Source: Chara braunii
Taxonomy: Eukaryota; Streptophyta; Charophyceae; Charales; Characeae
Length of the DNA: 64,000 bases
Assembly: GCA_003427395.1 (NCBI GenBank)
Contig: BFEA01000390.1
Coordinates: 843,360 to 907,359, forward strand
Reading direction: 5' to 3'
In this document: piece by piece, positions 35,691 through 47,282 of the stretch
How positions within the stretch are numbered: position 1 is the first letter of the stretch
Layout of the letters: each line of letters opens with the position of its first letter
The notes under the pieces: model-generated
Databases searched by the model: none
Told to the model about the DNA's origin: nothing
Seen by the model: the letters and a program-made list of their open reading frames with translations, nothing else
Program-made: the position numbers and the translations under genes

Positions 35691-36523
35691 ACCTGTTGAG
35701 GCATTACATCAAGCCCAACCAGGTGGACTGGGATGAGAAGCTTGCCCTTATTGCCAGCTTGTACAACAACGCTGTACACAACGCCACCGGGGTGAGTCCA
35801 AACAGCTTACTGCTAACTTTCAAGCCTAGACTGCCCTTGGACTTTCTTCTTCCTGAGAATCAGTCCACTGCTGCACCAGGTACCTTAGAATTTGCTTATC
35901 GTTATGAACAGAAGATGCAGCAGGCTGTAGAACAGATGCAGCAACATCGCCCACTTCGTGGAGAAAGGGGCCAAGGCACATGCTGCAATGATAGAGTCTG
36001 AAAATAGACACTGTCGTCCTTCTACGTTTCAGGTTGGGGACATAGTTTGGGTTAAGTCTTCTTCACTAGGACAGGAGCACGGGATTTCCCGCAAACTCAT
36101 GCCCTAGGACTTTGGCCCTTGGGAAGTCTTGGACATCGTTGGGACAGATCCGGATGGGCCATCTTATGTTATCCGGATCCCTGGTCATCTCCGAACTTAC
36201 CCTGTCTTTCACGCCTCCAAGCTTGCACCTTTCCAGGAAACAGATGAGTTTCCTTCTCGTCGCTCAATGCTGGCCCCAACCATGGATGGAGAAGTGGACA
36301 TTGATGACATCGTGGATCACGGGGCGCTGCCAGTTCAGAGACCTACAGGTAGGGGACGTCCTCCGAAACCGAAGTTGCAGTACCGCGTTCGGTTCCGACA
36401 TCATACTAATCCCAAGGAGGGCTGCTGGTTCACGAGGGAAGAACTCATGCAGACCGCTCCTCAAGTTGTAGCTCACTATGAGAAATCTCTGCAGAAAGGA
36501 AAGCGCCCGATGGTCGACGACTG
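35691..36523 (+). pseudogene. E3 integrase C-terminus with AT-hook-like and chromo-like tail
   Basis: The frame from 35696 reads RHYIKPNQVDWDEKL...LYNNAVH to about 35945, then shifts. The next frame holds CRPSTFQVGD, a TAG at about 36106-36108 after RKLMP, then GPSYVIRIPGHLRTYPVFHASKLAPF, the GPY/F-like module common to gypsy integrases. The tail has TGRGRPPKPK (AT-hook-like RGRP core) and QYRVRFRHH...GCWFTREEL, which resembles a chromodomain, and ends at TGA 36521-36523. The polypurine tract follows within 30 bases. Confidence 0.88.
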
Positions 36524-36548
36524 AGCTTCTCAGAGGACTGTTGAAGCT

Positions 36549-36561
36549 AAGGAGGAGGGAA
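36549..36561 (+). promoter_or_regulatory. E3 polypurine tract
   Basis: AAGGAGGAGGGAA lies directly before the 3' LTR TG (36562). This is the expected primer for plus-strand synthesis. Confidence 0.85.
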
Positions 36562-37448
36562 TGCAAGGCCACTGCCTCTATGAGCCCCTTTCGGCCCCTC
36601 TTTTGCAGTCCGTCGGCCGCCCTAAGTGAAGAGGCTCGACGAGGCCTTCAGGGCCGTATTTCGGCCTCTGCGCAACTAAGGAAATTCAGGCAGTTGCGCA
36701 GCGCCAGTTGGTTGAGGAAACCCTGGCCCTGGGCTGCCTGTGCGAATGAATGGAAAGCAGGCCCTGGGCTGGATACGGGTACTGGGCCAAACACATGNGA
36801 AAGCAGGCCCTGGGCTGGATACGGGTACTGGGCCAAACACATGCCAAAGGCAGTTGGGCACATGCAACTACCGCAGGCCCCAGGCCTGTTCTCTATCGTG
36901 CTGGGCCTCAGGCTATCGGGGCCTACTGGAAGCTTCCTGGGACTACACAGGCAGGCCACTTCGATATCGCAAAGGGCATGCCTCCTCATTCGGTATTCCG
37001 GTGCTGGCTGCATGTTGCGCTATTTGCTGGCTGGCGCCCACGAGCTCACGGGCGAGCAGGGAAGGAGCAGGCAGCCATAGCCGAGCTGCGCTACTATGAG
37101 CTGGGTGTGGCACAGGGTGGTCCTTGGATGCAAGTGGCATCTGTATGTTGGGGAACGAGGTTGTGAGTAAGGCGAGAGACATACCTGGTGCTGGAAGCGT
37201 GCGACATTGGTTGTTGTATGCTCGTACTTCGGGAGAGTTGTTGTCGCCAGATAGGATATCAACTCTGGTTGTTCGTTGATGATGATGATGGGACTATTTC
37301 AGCGTTGTCAATTATGAACTCTTGGTGTGCTCTTATTCGGTGAAACTCGTGATGCAATTCTGTTGTTGGTTCCAGGTCACGATTATTTGAACTCACATGT
37401 ATGATGCTGTTTGATTGCTGAAGTTCGCTATTGCTCATCTTCCTTCCA
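36562..37448 (+). repeat. E3 3' LTR
   Basis: 887 bp, TGCAAGGCC... to ...CTTCCTTCCA. At 36798 a single N has an identical 45-bp sequence on each side (gaaagcaggccctgggctgg...), most likely an unmerged assembly overlap. Compared with the 5' LTR it lacks short blocks near 37015 and 37245. Confidence 0.9.
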
Positions 37449-37452
37449 AATA

Positions 37453-38150
37453 CAATAAGAAGCACACATAAAATGATAACCAAATAAAACTGCCACAGAA
37501 ACAATATACATATATACCACATATACGTAAAGCGTAGGCCTCTCTTCGAATTAGCCAAACCACTAGCCAAGTAACCACTACGGACACAGTACTAATCACA
37601 GTACCTATCGTATCCCAACTCAACCCTAGCTCAAGGAAGGACTTATACAGTTAAACCCCTCACTTCGAGCTCATGAGTCACCCCCTAATCTATGTCACTC
37701 GCGTACCAGAAGCCTCCTCTAAAGCAAGGTTCTACTGACTAGGGGAGGACGTCTCAGCTTAACTTAATTACCTCCCAAAGCAGGCTTAGCACAACACTCA
37801 CGTAATGAGTGTACTAGCAGTGGCGCATTAACAGTTATTAACAGAGCTTACTTCAACAATGGACACACCCAGTAAATGTTGATGCCGCCATACTCGACCT
37901 AAGCCGCATCACATATGCAAGGCATCGACCAATCACCCCAAAATACTCAGAATAAGAATATGGTCGTTGAAGTCATTATCTTAAGTGCCAAGGTACACAA
38001 GTGTATCACCAAACACTTCCTTTCTCAATCATTCCATATACGCTATAATCACCATCATCAATAAGACACTCAAATAGTCATTTTGCCTAGATCATCAACC
38101 TTCCAATAACCTGAGTTCGTTCACTTAAGGACCGCGATAGGGAACCAAGA
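37453..38150. other. unrecognised, probable leader of the tRNA-Asp-primed element
   Basis: No gene is recognised. It lies on the interior side of the PBS at 38151-38168, so by position it should be the 5' leader of a minus-strand LTR element that E3 interrupted. Confidence 0.45.
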
Positions 38151-38168
38151 TCCCCGACAACAGCGCCA
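38151..38168 (-). promoter_or_regulatory. primer-binding site, tRNA-Asp type
   Basis: On the minus strand TGGCGCTGTTGTCGGGGA follows the LTR end (38171) after two bases. It matches the plant tRNA-Asp 3' end complement TGGCGCCGTTGCCGGGG with two C-to-T changes. This PBS type is typical of Athila/Tat gypsy elements in plants. Confidence 0.7.
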
Positions 38169-38170
38169 CC

Positions 38171-38955
38171 TGTCGAGCGCATGGGTCCCGCAGTGGGACC
38201 CTCCCGCCCGTGTCACACAGGATTTTGCAGGACTTTGTCGTAAAGCCATGCGCTCCGGCCGAGTGCGCCAGCCATACCTCTCGCGAACCCCTACGATAGG
38301 ATAGGGCCACGTGAGGTACAACTGACCTCCACCTACAGAAGTTGTCACCATCCCTTAGGTGGGCGTATTCCCGCCGAGCTACCGAACCACATGCAAAAGT
38401 TTTTCGTATGCAATTGCAGAAGTTGCCCGACCGAGGGTGTTTGTCGTTCACTATAGCAAAGGGGGTACGCGCGGTTAACGCCAAAATCGAACCCGTGCAC
38501 GAATCGTCGTTTGAGGCGCCGATCTCTCGAACGCGACCTACACCGGTCGACTAGGATGGTCAAGTCTACCCACGCGATACATCTCGCCAAAATCATAAAA
38601 TCAAATTACTCACACAAACACTCTTAGTCCCTTTATGTATCCGACCCATAATCTTCCCAACACCGACTAAGTTAGGTGCTGCGCGCGAGACTCGAATAAA
38701 TATCGCGCGAATGCAGACTTACTCATATCGACTAGCCATGCCTGAATACGCAAGCAGTCGCAACAATGGCCTATTATGTAATACCCATGATCGCGTGGCC
38801 CTCAATGGTCTCGAGGGTCACTTTCGACACTCGAGTGTCGGCTGACACATGCCTAGAGGGGTTGATCTCTCGACGTTAGACGAGCTCCCTCACCCGAGGC
38901 CTGCAACCAGGTCAAGGGGTTTGACTTTGACGGCCGCCATCGACTTCAACGTCCA
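38171..38955 (-). repeat. 5' LTR of a tRNA-Asp-primed element (LTR-like repeat, copy 3)
   Basis: The minus-strand end GCTCGACA lies at 38171. It shares cactcggccggagcgc, ggggatacgcccacc-type and palindromic cgacactcgagtgtcg-type blocks with the plus-strand copies at 20111 and 21367. The outer end near 38955 (gttggacgttgaag, reading minus) is placed by similarity to agtcggacgtt and is approximate. Confidence 0.65.
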
Positions 38956-39292
38956 ACTATAAACATTAACAAGCAAAATCAATCACAAAATAAACAAACA
39001 TCCAAATATCCACATTAAAATCAGAACTCGAAATATGATAAAAGGGGGAAAGATAAACCCGTAAGGTATGCAGATCGCGCGACACATGACTATCATTCTC
39101 ACTGCCTCCAAAGTAAGACTCGTACACAAGCTCCGAATACCAACCTGCATGAAGCACAAACCTATACGAAAGCCACATCGCCATACACCAACGTTTTCAA
39201 CTATACTATTCCCTGCAACTCACACCACGCCTCACACACTTGAGCCCCAACCACTTTCCAACTTTCCATTAAAACCCATCAGTTCTTTATAA
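38956..39292. other. no gene recognised
   Basis: An A/T-richer stretch between the LTR above and element E2. I see nothing assignable. Confidence 0.5.
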
Positions 39293-40536
39293 TGTTATGA
39301 CCCTGGCCAATTTCGAGATACACGTCCTCCATAAAGTACAATGCCATCCAATTGCAGAAAGAAATGAATGAACTTGAGAGGAGAGAGAGAGGATTAGAAG
39401 AAGAAGAAGAAGTAAGAAAGAAGAAGAAAAAGATGTACACCAGCAAAAACAATGACAAGGCTCTTCTTCTTCGCCCAACAACCTCCTCCTCCTTATCTCC
39501 CTCTTCTCTTATTCATACAAGAAATAATAATACAATGTTGAATGACTGGTCCAGAAGTCCAGAATCAATGTCCGAGTCCCTCTTCTACTGCAGGTATCAC
39601 TCAAGGTCCACCATAGCCATGGCCGCCTCTCCCACTCTTCACTCTCATAGGCCGAGGCTATGGCGAACTACTAGGCCTTGCCCAGATGCCCAAAGGATAC
39701 TGCTCTTAGCTCAGGCCGCCATGCCCAACCCTGCCTTGAAGCTTCTTGGTGTGGCTCTCCCCGGCTGGGGACTCCTTGCTGCAGCGCCCACCAAGGTCAT
39801 GAAGATGGCTGCCACCATAGCTAGGTAAGTACCCCTGGCGCTCCTCCCCCTTCCTTCCTCCTTCCTCCCTCATGTCCTTCTCCTTCCTCCCCAGCAGCGC
39901 TGCTCCAGCCAGCGCTCCACCACTGTTTCGCCAAACTTGCACACCGAAAAAGAGGCCGGGTCTTCCGCCCGCCCTGAAGATATAGCGGCCTGCTTTGCCT
40001 CTTGGGCGGTGACTTCCAAGCCGCTGGCCTTCCCAAGCAACCGGTACCTCCTCTTTTGGAGGGAAACATCATTGTAGACTCTGATATTGCCCCTACAGGC
40101 CCTAGACTCGGACTGGTACCCGCTAGACCTAGCCTACACTACCGGCCTCTAAAAATGCCACTTTTGTCTTCTTCTGCTCTGCCTCCGGTACCTGCATATT
40201 CACCCTCCTGCCGGGTGCGGTACCGGCCTACCCGCTACTTGAGTGTTTTTTCCCCGTTGCAATCCTTCAAAGCCACGGCCACAGGTAAGTACCGGCCCTG
40301 AGGGCCCAACGAACGAACAAGTGCTCTGGCGGGCCACACACACACTCATACCAACCAGCACTCAGACAGGCACAGTCACACGCACGCAAGCCAACCAGCA
40401 CTTAGACAGACATGCAGTCCAGCGAGCACACACACACTCAGACTTAGCAAGCGGGAACTCAGTAGGGCATTCAGTCTATGAGCAAAACTCAGAAATCAGT
40501 TGTGTGTTTCAGTCCATGTTTGGATGGGTTATCACA
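39293..40536 (-). repeat. E2 3' LTR
   Basis: 1,244 bp, matching 47283-48497 from tgttatgaccctggcc to ggttatcaca. Differences include a longer tcaaggtccaccatagcc block near 39600 and small indels. Confidence 0.92.
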
Positions 40537-40550
40537 CTACCCCCCCCTCA
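40537..40550 (-). promoter_or_regulatory. E2 polypurine tract
   Basis: The minus strand reads TGAGGGGGGGGTAG immediately before the 3' LTR TG, a strong G-rich tract. Confidence 0.85.
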
Positions 40551-40786
40551 AGAGCGAGGTCCCTTCAAGCGAGTAACTCATTCTGAGTCCTCGGCAAACG
40601 CATCGTAGGCGAGCAAGGCAAAGAGATTCCTGGAATACTCTGTCGCAGTGAGCCTTGCTGAGATCTTTGGTGCGGCGTTAGCAGCGTTTGTCGCTCGTAA
40701 GCCTTAACGACGCGCGGTGCGCTGCGTAGCAGTTCCTGTTTGGAGATCCAGTACACATCCTCTAACGGGTGATACATAAAATGAAC

Positions 40787-41161
40787 CTAGTACTGTCTGT
40801 TTCTCCCCTTATCTACATGCTGTTTGATTCTATCTATCTCATGCCCGCACTCGATTGCGCGAGGGATCATATCTTCGCGGTAATCAAATGTCTTGGCATC
40901 ACGGTGGAGATACAATTTAGATGCATGGAACACGGGATATGTGCGCAGGTGAGCTGGCACGTCTACAACGTACGAAGGGCCAAAGTGATCTTCCCCAATT
41001 ACATTCAAAACTTCCCAAGGCCCGTAGTACAGTGGGAGTAGTTTGCGTGAGACTCCCTCCTCCTCTGAGAATTCAGACATCTTCACCCAGACATAGCTTC
41101 CTACCTGAATCTCCGACGGTCGGCGCTTTTTGTTCACATGGTGGATCATGGCATGCTGTCA
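40787..41161 (-). pseudogene. E2 integrase C-terminus
   Basis: After TGA at 41159-41161 the same frame continues with MIHHVNKKRRPSEIQVG, VWVKMSEFSEEEG, and the integrase module PSYVVDVPAHLRTYPVFHASKL. It ends at 40787 in a short tail. A chromo-like continuation can be read further downstream in broken frames (LEDVYWISKQELLRSAPRVVKAYER, about 40690-40765), so the original tail was longer. No AT-hook-like RGRP is seen here, unlike E1, E3 and E4. Confidence 0.85.
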
Positions 41162-42364
41162 CTTGGCCATAGCTGCAATAGCAACTTTGAGCAAGCGATC
41201 ATACTTAGCCCTGAAGCCGGGTCTGTCGGGTGTTAAGCCAGCTGGCTGCTCAGGGAATAAGTAGGAGAGCGGATTACGGATCTGCCAACCATAATGCAAC
41301 ATGTTGGGTGTCATGGCAGTGGCAGAATGGACGGAATTGTTGTACAACCCCTTAACAGAATACAGCTCCTCATCCCATGTCTCCTGGTCTGGAATAATCA
41401 ACGCGCGGAGAAGTTGAAATACAGTCTGGTTGATCTCCTCAGCCAAACCGTTGGCTTCGGGGTGTCGGTCAGATGTCATGCACAATTTGATTCCTAGGTG
41501 AGACGTGAAACCCTTCCATTTAGTGCTAATGAAACGCGGATCCCGATCACTCACAAGAGTCTTTGGGGTTTCGAATTGCAAAATGTATTTCTGTTGGAAT
41601 TCACGAATCACTAGATATGTTGGGGCGTGGGGCGCCAAAGGGATCAGGTTAAGAAATTTCAAAAATCGGTCAACAATCACCATGACTTGTGAATAACCGT
41701 TTTTGCTTACCTTACCCATGTCAGTGAAGTCGATGGAGACAGACTCTCCGGGACCATCGGGAATGGGTAGGGGTGTGAGTAGCCCCATGGGCTTTTGTCT
41801 GCATGGTTTGATCCGTTGACAGGTTTGACATTCAGCCACAAACTTCTCAACAGTCCCTTTCATGCCAGGCCAATCAAACTGTCTCAGCAAATTAGCGTAC
41901 ATTTTTGCCATGCCGAAGTGCCCGCTCCAGCCATAAGCCAAATCCAAAAAGTGTGTGCGGAGAGGCTCATGGTTGGGCACACACAAACGGTCATGGTTCC
42001 CGTAGCGGCGGAAGATCAGTCCCTCAAACTCGTGAAAATCAGGCTGACCGCCTGGATCAGCCCGTAGCCGCTCAAGGATGGGACTGAGTTCCGCATCCTT
42101 GGCGGTGTGCTCAACAAGTTCCTCCTTCAGTTTCTTCCGGAGGTCGTAGGACTTAACAAGGCAAGTCATGTACTGTGGGTGGCGAGACAAAGCATTAGCT
42201 ACTCGGTTATAATAACCTTTCTTATGCCTTATTTTAAAATCAAAAATGTCAATCTCGTGGAACCAGCGAAGCAAGGTAGGGGACAGGGTAGTTTGCTGTT
42301 TGATCCACTTCAGGGTCCCGTGATTTGAGAAGACCTTGAAATGGCGTCCCAAAAGGTAGTGCTT
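41162..42364 (-). pseudogene. E2 RNase H and integrase
   Basis: A 397-codon open stretch between TAG 42365-42367 and TGA 41159-41161. It begins in RNase H (GRHFKVFSNHGTLKWI, NALSRHPQY), then the integrase zinc domain (DLAYGWSGHFGM, CQTCQRIK). The core has SVSIDFTDM, LVSDRDPRF and HPEANGLAEEIN, so the D, D, E residues are present. Upstream the last codon before the stop is the histidine of ALDH; related copies have a tryptophan where the TAG lies. Integrase would join the element cDNA to host DNA. Confidence 0.92.
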
Positions 42365-43378
42365 CTAGTGATCCAATGCCATGCACAAGGCATAAAGCTC
42401 GCGCATGTAAGTGGAAGTGGCTACCTTGACGTTGGGCATGCGTTTGCTGTAATATTCAAGTGGGCATAGGCCGTCGCCGTCGTCTTGCTGCAGCATTGCA
42501 CCGATTCCATACTGGCTCGCATCCGTAGTGACTACGAACGCCAGTTTGGGATCTGCAATGCGGACTGGGTAACTTACCAAGGTTTCCTCAAGAGCTCGAA
42601 AAGCTTCTGTACACGTGGCATCCCAGGAACAAGGCACATTTTTACTGGTTAGTCGCGACAATGGACGAGCAATGATAGAAAAACGGGGTACAAACTTCCG
42701 ATAATACGACGCAAGACCAAGGAAAGAACGCAATCCGCGAATGTTCGCAGGCTAAGGCCAATCGCGTATGACCTCAATTTTGGTTGCTTCAGGCTCTAGG
42801 CCTGCAGCAGACAACGGATGCCCAAGATAGATGACGCTATCCTTCCCAAACTCAGATTTCTCCAAGTTGAGATGGAGTTGCGTCTTCTTGAGGATAGCGA
42901 GCACCTCCTCAAGATGCTTGAGGTGTTCCTCGATGGACTTGCTGAAGATCAGAATATCATCCAGCTACACTACCACAAACCGGCCAATTTGTTCGCGGAG
43001 GACCTTGTCCATGAGACTTTGGAAAGTGGCTGGCGCGTTCGTGAGACCGAAGGGCATTACTGTGAACTCATAAAGCCCGTCGCGTGTTTTGAACGCAGTC
43101 TTGTGCTGGTCCGCAGGATCGACTTCAATCTGGTGGTAGCCAGACTTGAGATCGATCTTGGAGAAGACCTGGCGCCCACCCGCGGCGTCAAGCAGGTGAT
43201 CTATGCGGGGCAAAGGGTAGGTGTTCTTTCTTGTGATGCGGTTTAGACCGCAGTAATCAATACACATGCGGAGTTTGCCTCCCTTTTTAGACACGAACAA
43301 AACATGAGCACCAAATTCTGACTCACTAGGCTTGATCCACCCCTTATCAATCATTTCATCGATCTGCTGCCGGAGTTC
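42365..43378 (-). pseudogene. E2 reverse transcriptase
   Basis: In frame with protease upstream. Fingers: [37 protein letters not shown]; palm: [13 protein letters not shown] and [16 protein letters not shown] at 42965-42967 replaces the tyrosine of the catalytic YLDD box (VVV-stop-LDDILIFSK). TAG at 42752-42754 falls after DWP, and TAG at 42365-42367 in RNase H. The thumb FLGLASYYRKF and RNase H DASQYGIGAML are otherwise normal. No frameshift occurs in the domain. Confidence 0.93.
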
Positions 43379-44198
43379 TTACACACAGCCCTTTGGAGGA
43401 ACAACACCCTCAACCAACTCGATGGTGTGTCGGACCGATCGCGTGGGGACTCCCCGTGGCTTGGCCAGTACTTCCGAAAACTGATCGAGGAGGTTTTGGA
43501 TGTCTGGTGGGACCGGTGGGGGTGGGGGATCAGCAAAAGGATCACCTAGATCCGGTCGTAGGTCACATTTCGAGACGACCGAATCAACAGTGGGATCATT
43601 TGGACCATCACAAGGTGGAGAAATAAAGGTAGTAGCAGTGATAGTATTAGAAGTAGGATTACTAGTTGAAGTAGTAGTTGAACTTACCGTAAAAGTAGAA
43701 GGCACATGGGCAGGACGAACAAAAGCAACATACGACTGCTCGTCCTCCTTCTGTTGGCGCCATTTCTTGCAGAACTTCAACGCATTTAGAAAAGTCACTA
43801 GGGATTCGCGCTTCTCATCCAAGAGGACAAGAAGCTCGTTCCCCTGAGCATCTTTGACCATGAAGAGTGACTCCTTCCACTTGGTCCATTCGCATTGGGA
43901 CTGCAGCCAGCCCAAGCCAAGGACAGCGTCGAAGGGGCACTTGTCAAGGACAAAGAAGTTCAATGAGTGGGTGACAGTCTTGCCTTTGTCAAAGGTAGTG
44001 CACACACCTTTGACTGCATGCATGGAATAGAACTTCCTTGTTGCCAACTTGGGTTCGACAAGGGTTCTGCAAGGCCACTTGCTTCATCCCCAAGCCCACC
44101 TTGCGTATCCCGTGTGGTGCCATGAAATTAGCCGTAGCACCACAGTCAACCGCAACAAGGAGATAGCGGTGGTTTATGAGGAGTTTGAAGAAAATCAA
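43379..44198 (-). pseudogene. E2 protease and linker
   Basis: The protease site reads VDCGATANFM (DCGA near 44136-44147) in one frame. A shift near 44060 moves to the frame that holds KFYSMHAVKG, the fold motif CPFDAVLGLGWL, and a Ser/Thr/Pro-rich linker (SSTTTSTSNPTSNT) before LLDQFSEVLAKPRGVP, the start of RT. TAA at 43379-43381 ends it after KGCV. The linker is long compared with E1 and E3. Confidence 0.85.
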
Positions 44199-44410
44199 CC
44201 TTCACGTCCCTTGGGCGCGCTGCTGTTTCATCTCAGCCCAATGCTCCAAGTGGTAGTGAAAGTCGATTGCCCCAGACTCCTCCCAAGGCTCATCATACAA
44301 AACATTGCTTACCTTAGCCTTGTCTTCAGCAGATGGTTGGGCTTCAAGGGGGGGATGCTGATTTGCAATAGATTCTTTCTCCCCTGCTGTAGAGTTTGTT
44401 GAATTTGACT

Positions 44411-45964
44411 CTACACCCGGTTTTGGTTTCCCTGCAGCCTGTAACAGTCTTGGACCTTATGGTATGGTTTTTGGCAATGCAGGCAAACCCTTTTCTTGAG
44501 TCTGCCCTGCCAGTCATTCTCAGTAACCCAAAGATCTACCCAAGGTTTGTTAGACGCATCCTCCGGTTTAGGCGGGATCTTGACTCCTTTGGGAAGTTGG
44601 ACATAATTCTTCCCGACACTTCGATTCGGTCCCTTGGTGCTGCCAGTCTGTTTAAAGGCAGAAAATTGTTCTTCTTCTTTATTTGCATCGGACTCATGGG
44701 CTGAAGAACATGCTGTATCAGAGTCCTGTTCTTGGTCATCACCAAGAGTGGGGTCATCCGCATCGACTTCTTCTTCGGCCTCCAGCAGGTCATGCACAGC
44801 AAAACGGCTGCTGCCCTTGAACCGTCTGCCGCCCATGGGCTTTTCGCTGCTTGTCGTGCTAACGAGGTCTACAGCCTCCAAACTAACTATGTCCTTCATT
44901 AAGGTGAGCCAGTCAATGTATGCAATGTAGTCCCTGCCCAGGCCATTAGTGAAGTTAATTGGAACCGCACCCTTAACCACGTCTAAGCAAGACTGAGCAG
45001 TCAATTCCAAACCAGGACTAGCGAACATCTTGCTAAGATAGGTTTGCAGGCTTTTCATCGAGCTTGTCCACTTGCTGCGCTTGACTTTGTCAAGTTGGAT
45101 TCTTGCCCTAGCCGTAGCATGTGGATCATAATATTGTGAAATAAGGAGATCCTCGAGGGAGGCAACCGGGGTGGTCCTAAGCCATTTGGCTAGAGCAGTC
45201 TTTTGGAACCCAGCCCGTGTCGCTTGGACTTCTAGGAAGCCCCGTACGACCGACTCGATGTTCATTCCCATGATCAATGCCTGGGTCTCAGGTTGAGTTC
45301 CCAGAATCTCAAAGTAGGCCCTCATGGAGCCGATCCAGGACTCGATGTCTTCCTTGCCGTCGTACTTAGATGGCATTTGTACCGCCTTTCGGTCCACATA
45401 GGGACCGACGTAGCTGGGACCAGCACCTACTGATTCCAACCTCGGGGCTGCAGCAGTTGCAGAATTCCCGGCCTCATCGCTGGCCACGACAACAGCGGAA
45501 TTTGCACCTGTTGCAGGTCGCAAGGGGGTTGCCAACACATTCAAGGAAGAAGATACGGTGAGAGAGGCAGAAGTAGTCCCGATCGCAGCCTTGGACCCAG
45601 GGGGTAGAGGGAGAGGATTGGCCACTTGGGCATGTCGCAGCCCAACCACCTCTTGTGTCAACTCTTGGTACTTGAGGGTCATATCAGCCAGGTCGTCCTG
45701 AAGTTTTCGCAATTTTGCGAAAACGTCAGCGATCTGAGTGTTATGATCTTCAATATTCCGAACTTGAACAAGGGCGGTGAGTATAGTTTGCAGTTGTTCC
45801 CCACACCGCACTTCCGTCAGTGAGGGAACATTTTCCAAGATGGCCACTTGACTCTTCAATAATGACTCTTTCCTCTCCTTCTCTGCCTCCTGTTCCTTCT
45901 TGATGGCGTTATCCAGGAGTGCTTGCAGATGTGGTTTTTCTGCATCACTAGCTGCGTCTAACAT
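44411..45964 (-). pseudogene. E2 gag
   Basis: A continuous 517-codon frame from ATG 45964 to TAG 44411. Residues about 1-110 are charged and helical (EKERKES..., LQDDLADMTLKYQELTQEV). A Ser/Ala-rich linker follows. Residues about 195-360 carry the retrotransposon gag core (SKYDGKEDIESWIGSMRAYF, MKSLQTYLSKMF). A Glu/Asp-rich stretch (about 395-435) precedes the knuckle CLHCQKPYHKVQDC near the C-terminus. It is the most intact gag here and may be translatable. The frame continues past the stop toward protease, so the stop could be either native or secondary. Assigned pseudogene because the element's pol is broken. Confidence 0.85.
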
Positions 45965-47263
45965 GGCCCGCCATTAGACTGAAGTTAGCTAAGCCATTCT
46001 TGGACCGTTACTGGTGATAGGTGGGTCAGAGAGTCGCCAATCAGCAAAAGAATCAATAAGACTCTCAAGAGGTTCACTCCCCCGCTCTCTTAGATGAACA
46101 CTCCTCTCCCCAGTCCTTGCCCACTCCAAACGATCACTCTCTCTCCCTTCTCTCTCTCTCTTCTTTTTGACGGTGGGTCTCCACGGGCATCGAAAATGAA
46201 TACAGAAAAAAAACTTGAAAGCTTAGAGAAGAGAAGGTAGAACTCCTAGCCGGAGCGGCATTTCATTTGGAAGTAGAGAGCAGCAGAATCAAAAAGAAAC
46301 AAACAACTCAATGAGAGGTCTGATCCAACGACCCAGTTTGATCAGACTGCATACGAGGTCCTCTCGAGTCCAGTCTAACCAGCTCCGTGGCGGTACAGCA
46401 AATCAAACAACGAGTAACTAAATGCAACAATGGAGAATTGAGTGGTGTACAGGGTGCGAGTCAAGACACAGACAATGCAATCAGAAGACATGCGAAACGT
46501 CTCAGCCAAGATCCCCTAAGCAGTAGGTGTCATAATCCAAGAAGAATGAACTCGTATCCCAGCCAAGAAGACAAGAGGTCAATGCCTAACCGATTTGGGT
46601 CCAGAGGCTCTTCTTGTTTGGGCCCGGTCCCGCTGGGTCCCAAAGGTCCCACGTAGGTCTCAACCACGTCCCAACCAAGAGGAGTTCCACATGAACTTAG
46701 TTCAGTCTCTACTGCACTGAAAAATAAAATTTCAACTTCTGGCAGAACCTACAGACTACAACCGTTCAGAGATGAAAAGACAAAGCACTGTAGAAAGACT
46801 TAGCATTTAGATCAAGATACTTCATTTTCCATCCATCAGGTGAGTAGGGTCTCATGTGGTCCTCCTGACCCCTCTAGCGCTACCCCTACACTAGTGTCCT
46901 ATCTCCTAGGAGGGTCTGACTCCAACACCCAAGTGCAACGCCGGATCCCCCATCGCCTACTTGAGGGCAACCCTTAAGTTGCCAAGTGTCTCCCTTGAAT
47001 CAGATTCCAGGTGCGAGTGCCTCCCACTGTCGCCTCTCTCAATCGCCGCATGAAGTCTCCTCGAAATGTCTCGCCACCCTAATCTCACTCTCAAGCAACC
47101 TGGTTAGGCTTTATGTCGACCCCACATGACCTAACTAGGTGGGGGCAGCTTCCCTTAGCCAGACTGCCCCACTTCCCTCAACCAACCAACCCTAATCCTA
47201 AGCGGTGCCCTCAACCACGTAGGTTAGGGTTAGGGCAGCAAAGTCAACTCTCACCAGCAAGTA
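45965..47263 (-). other. E2 5' leader
   Basis: 1.3 kb between gag and PBS without a supported gene. No repeat structure stands out. Confidence 0.7.
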
Positions 47264-47281
47264 GAATCCGCTCCGATACCA
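47264..47281 (-). promoter_or_regulatory. E2 primer-binding site
   Basis: The minus strand reads TGGTATCGGAGCGGATTC one base after the LTR end (47283). The first twelve bases are identical to those in E1 and E4. Confidence 0.85.
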
Positions 47282-47282
47282 A

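Larger units (their letters stand above)
28425..37448 (+). mobile_element. E3: full-length Ty3/gypsy LTR retrotransposon, degenerate
   Basis: 9,024 bp on the plus strand: 5' LTR 28425-29335, PBS 29339-29356, leader to 30582, gag, protease, RT, RNase H, integrase, polypurine tract 36549-36561 and 3' LTR 36562-37448. The flanks carry a 4-bp duplication AATA (28421-28424 and 37449-37452). Gag stops at 30943 and 31426 and pol stops near 34741 and 35575 are single-codon changes; frameshifts lie near 33255, 35680 and 35945. About 450 bp of unrelated sequence (33383-33830) replaces the N-terminal RT fingers. It is related to E4, with shared leader, gag and pol. Confidence 0.92.
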
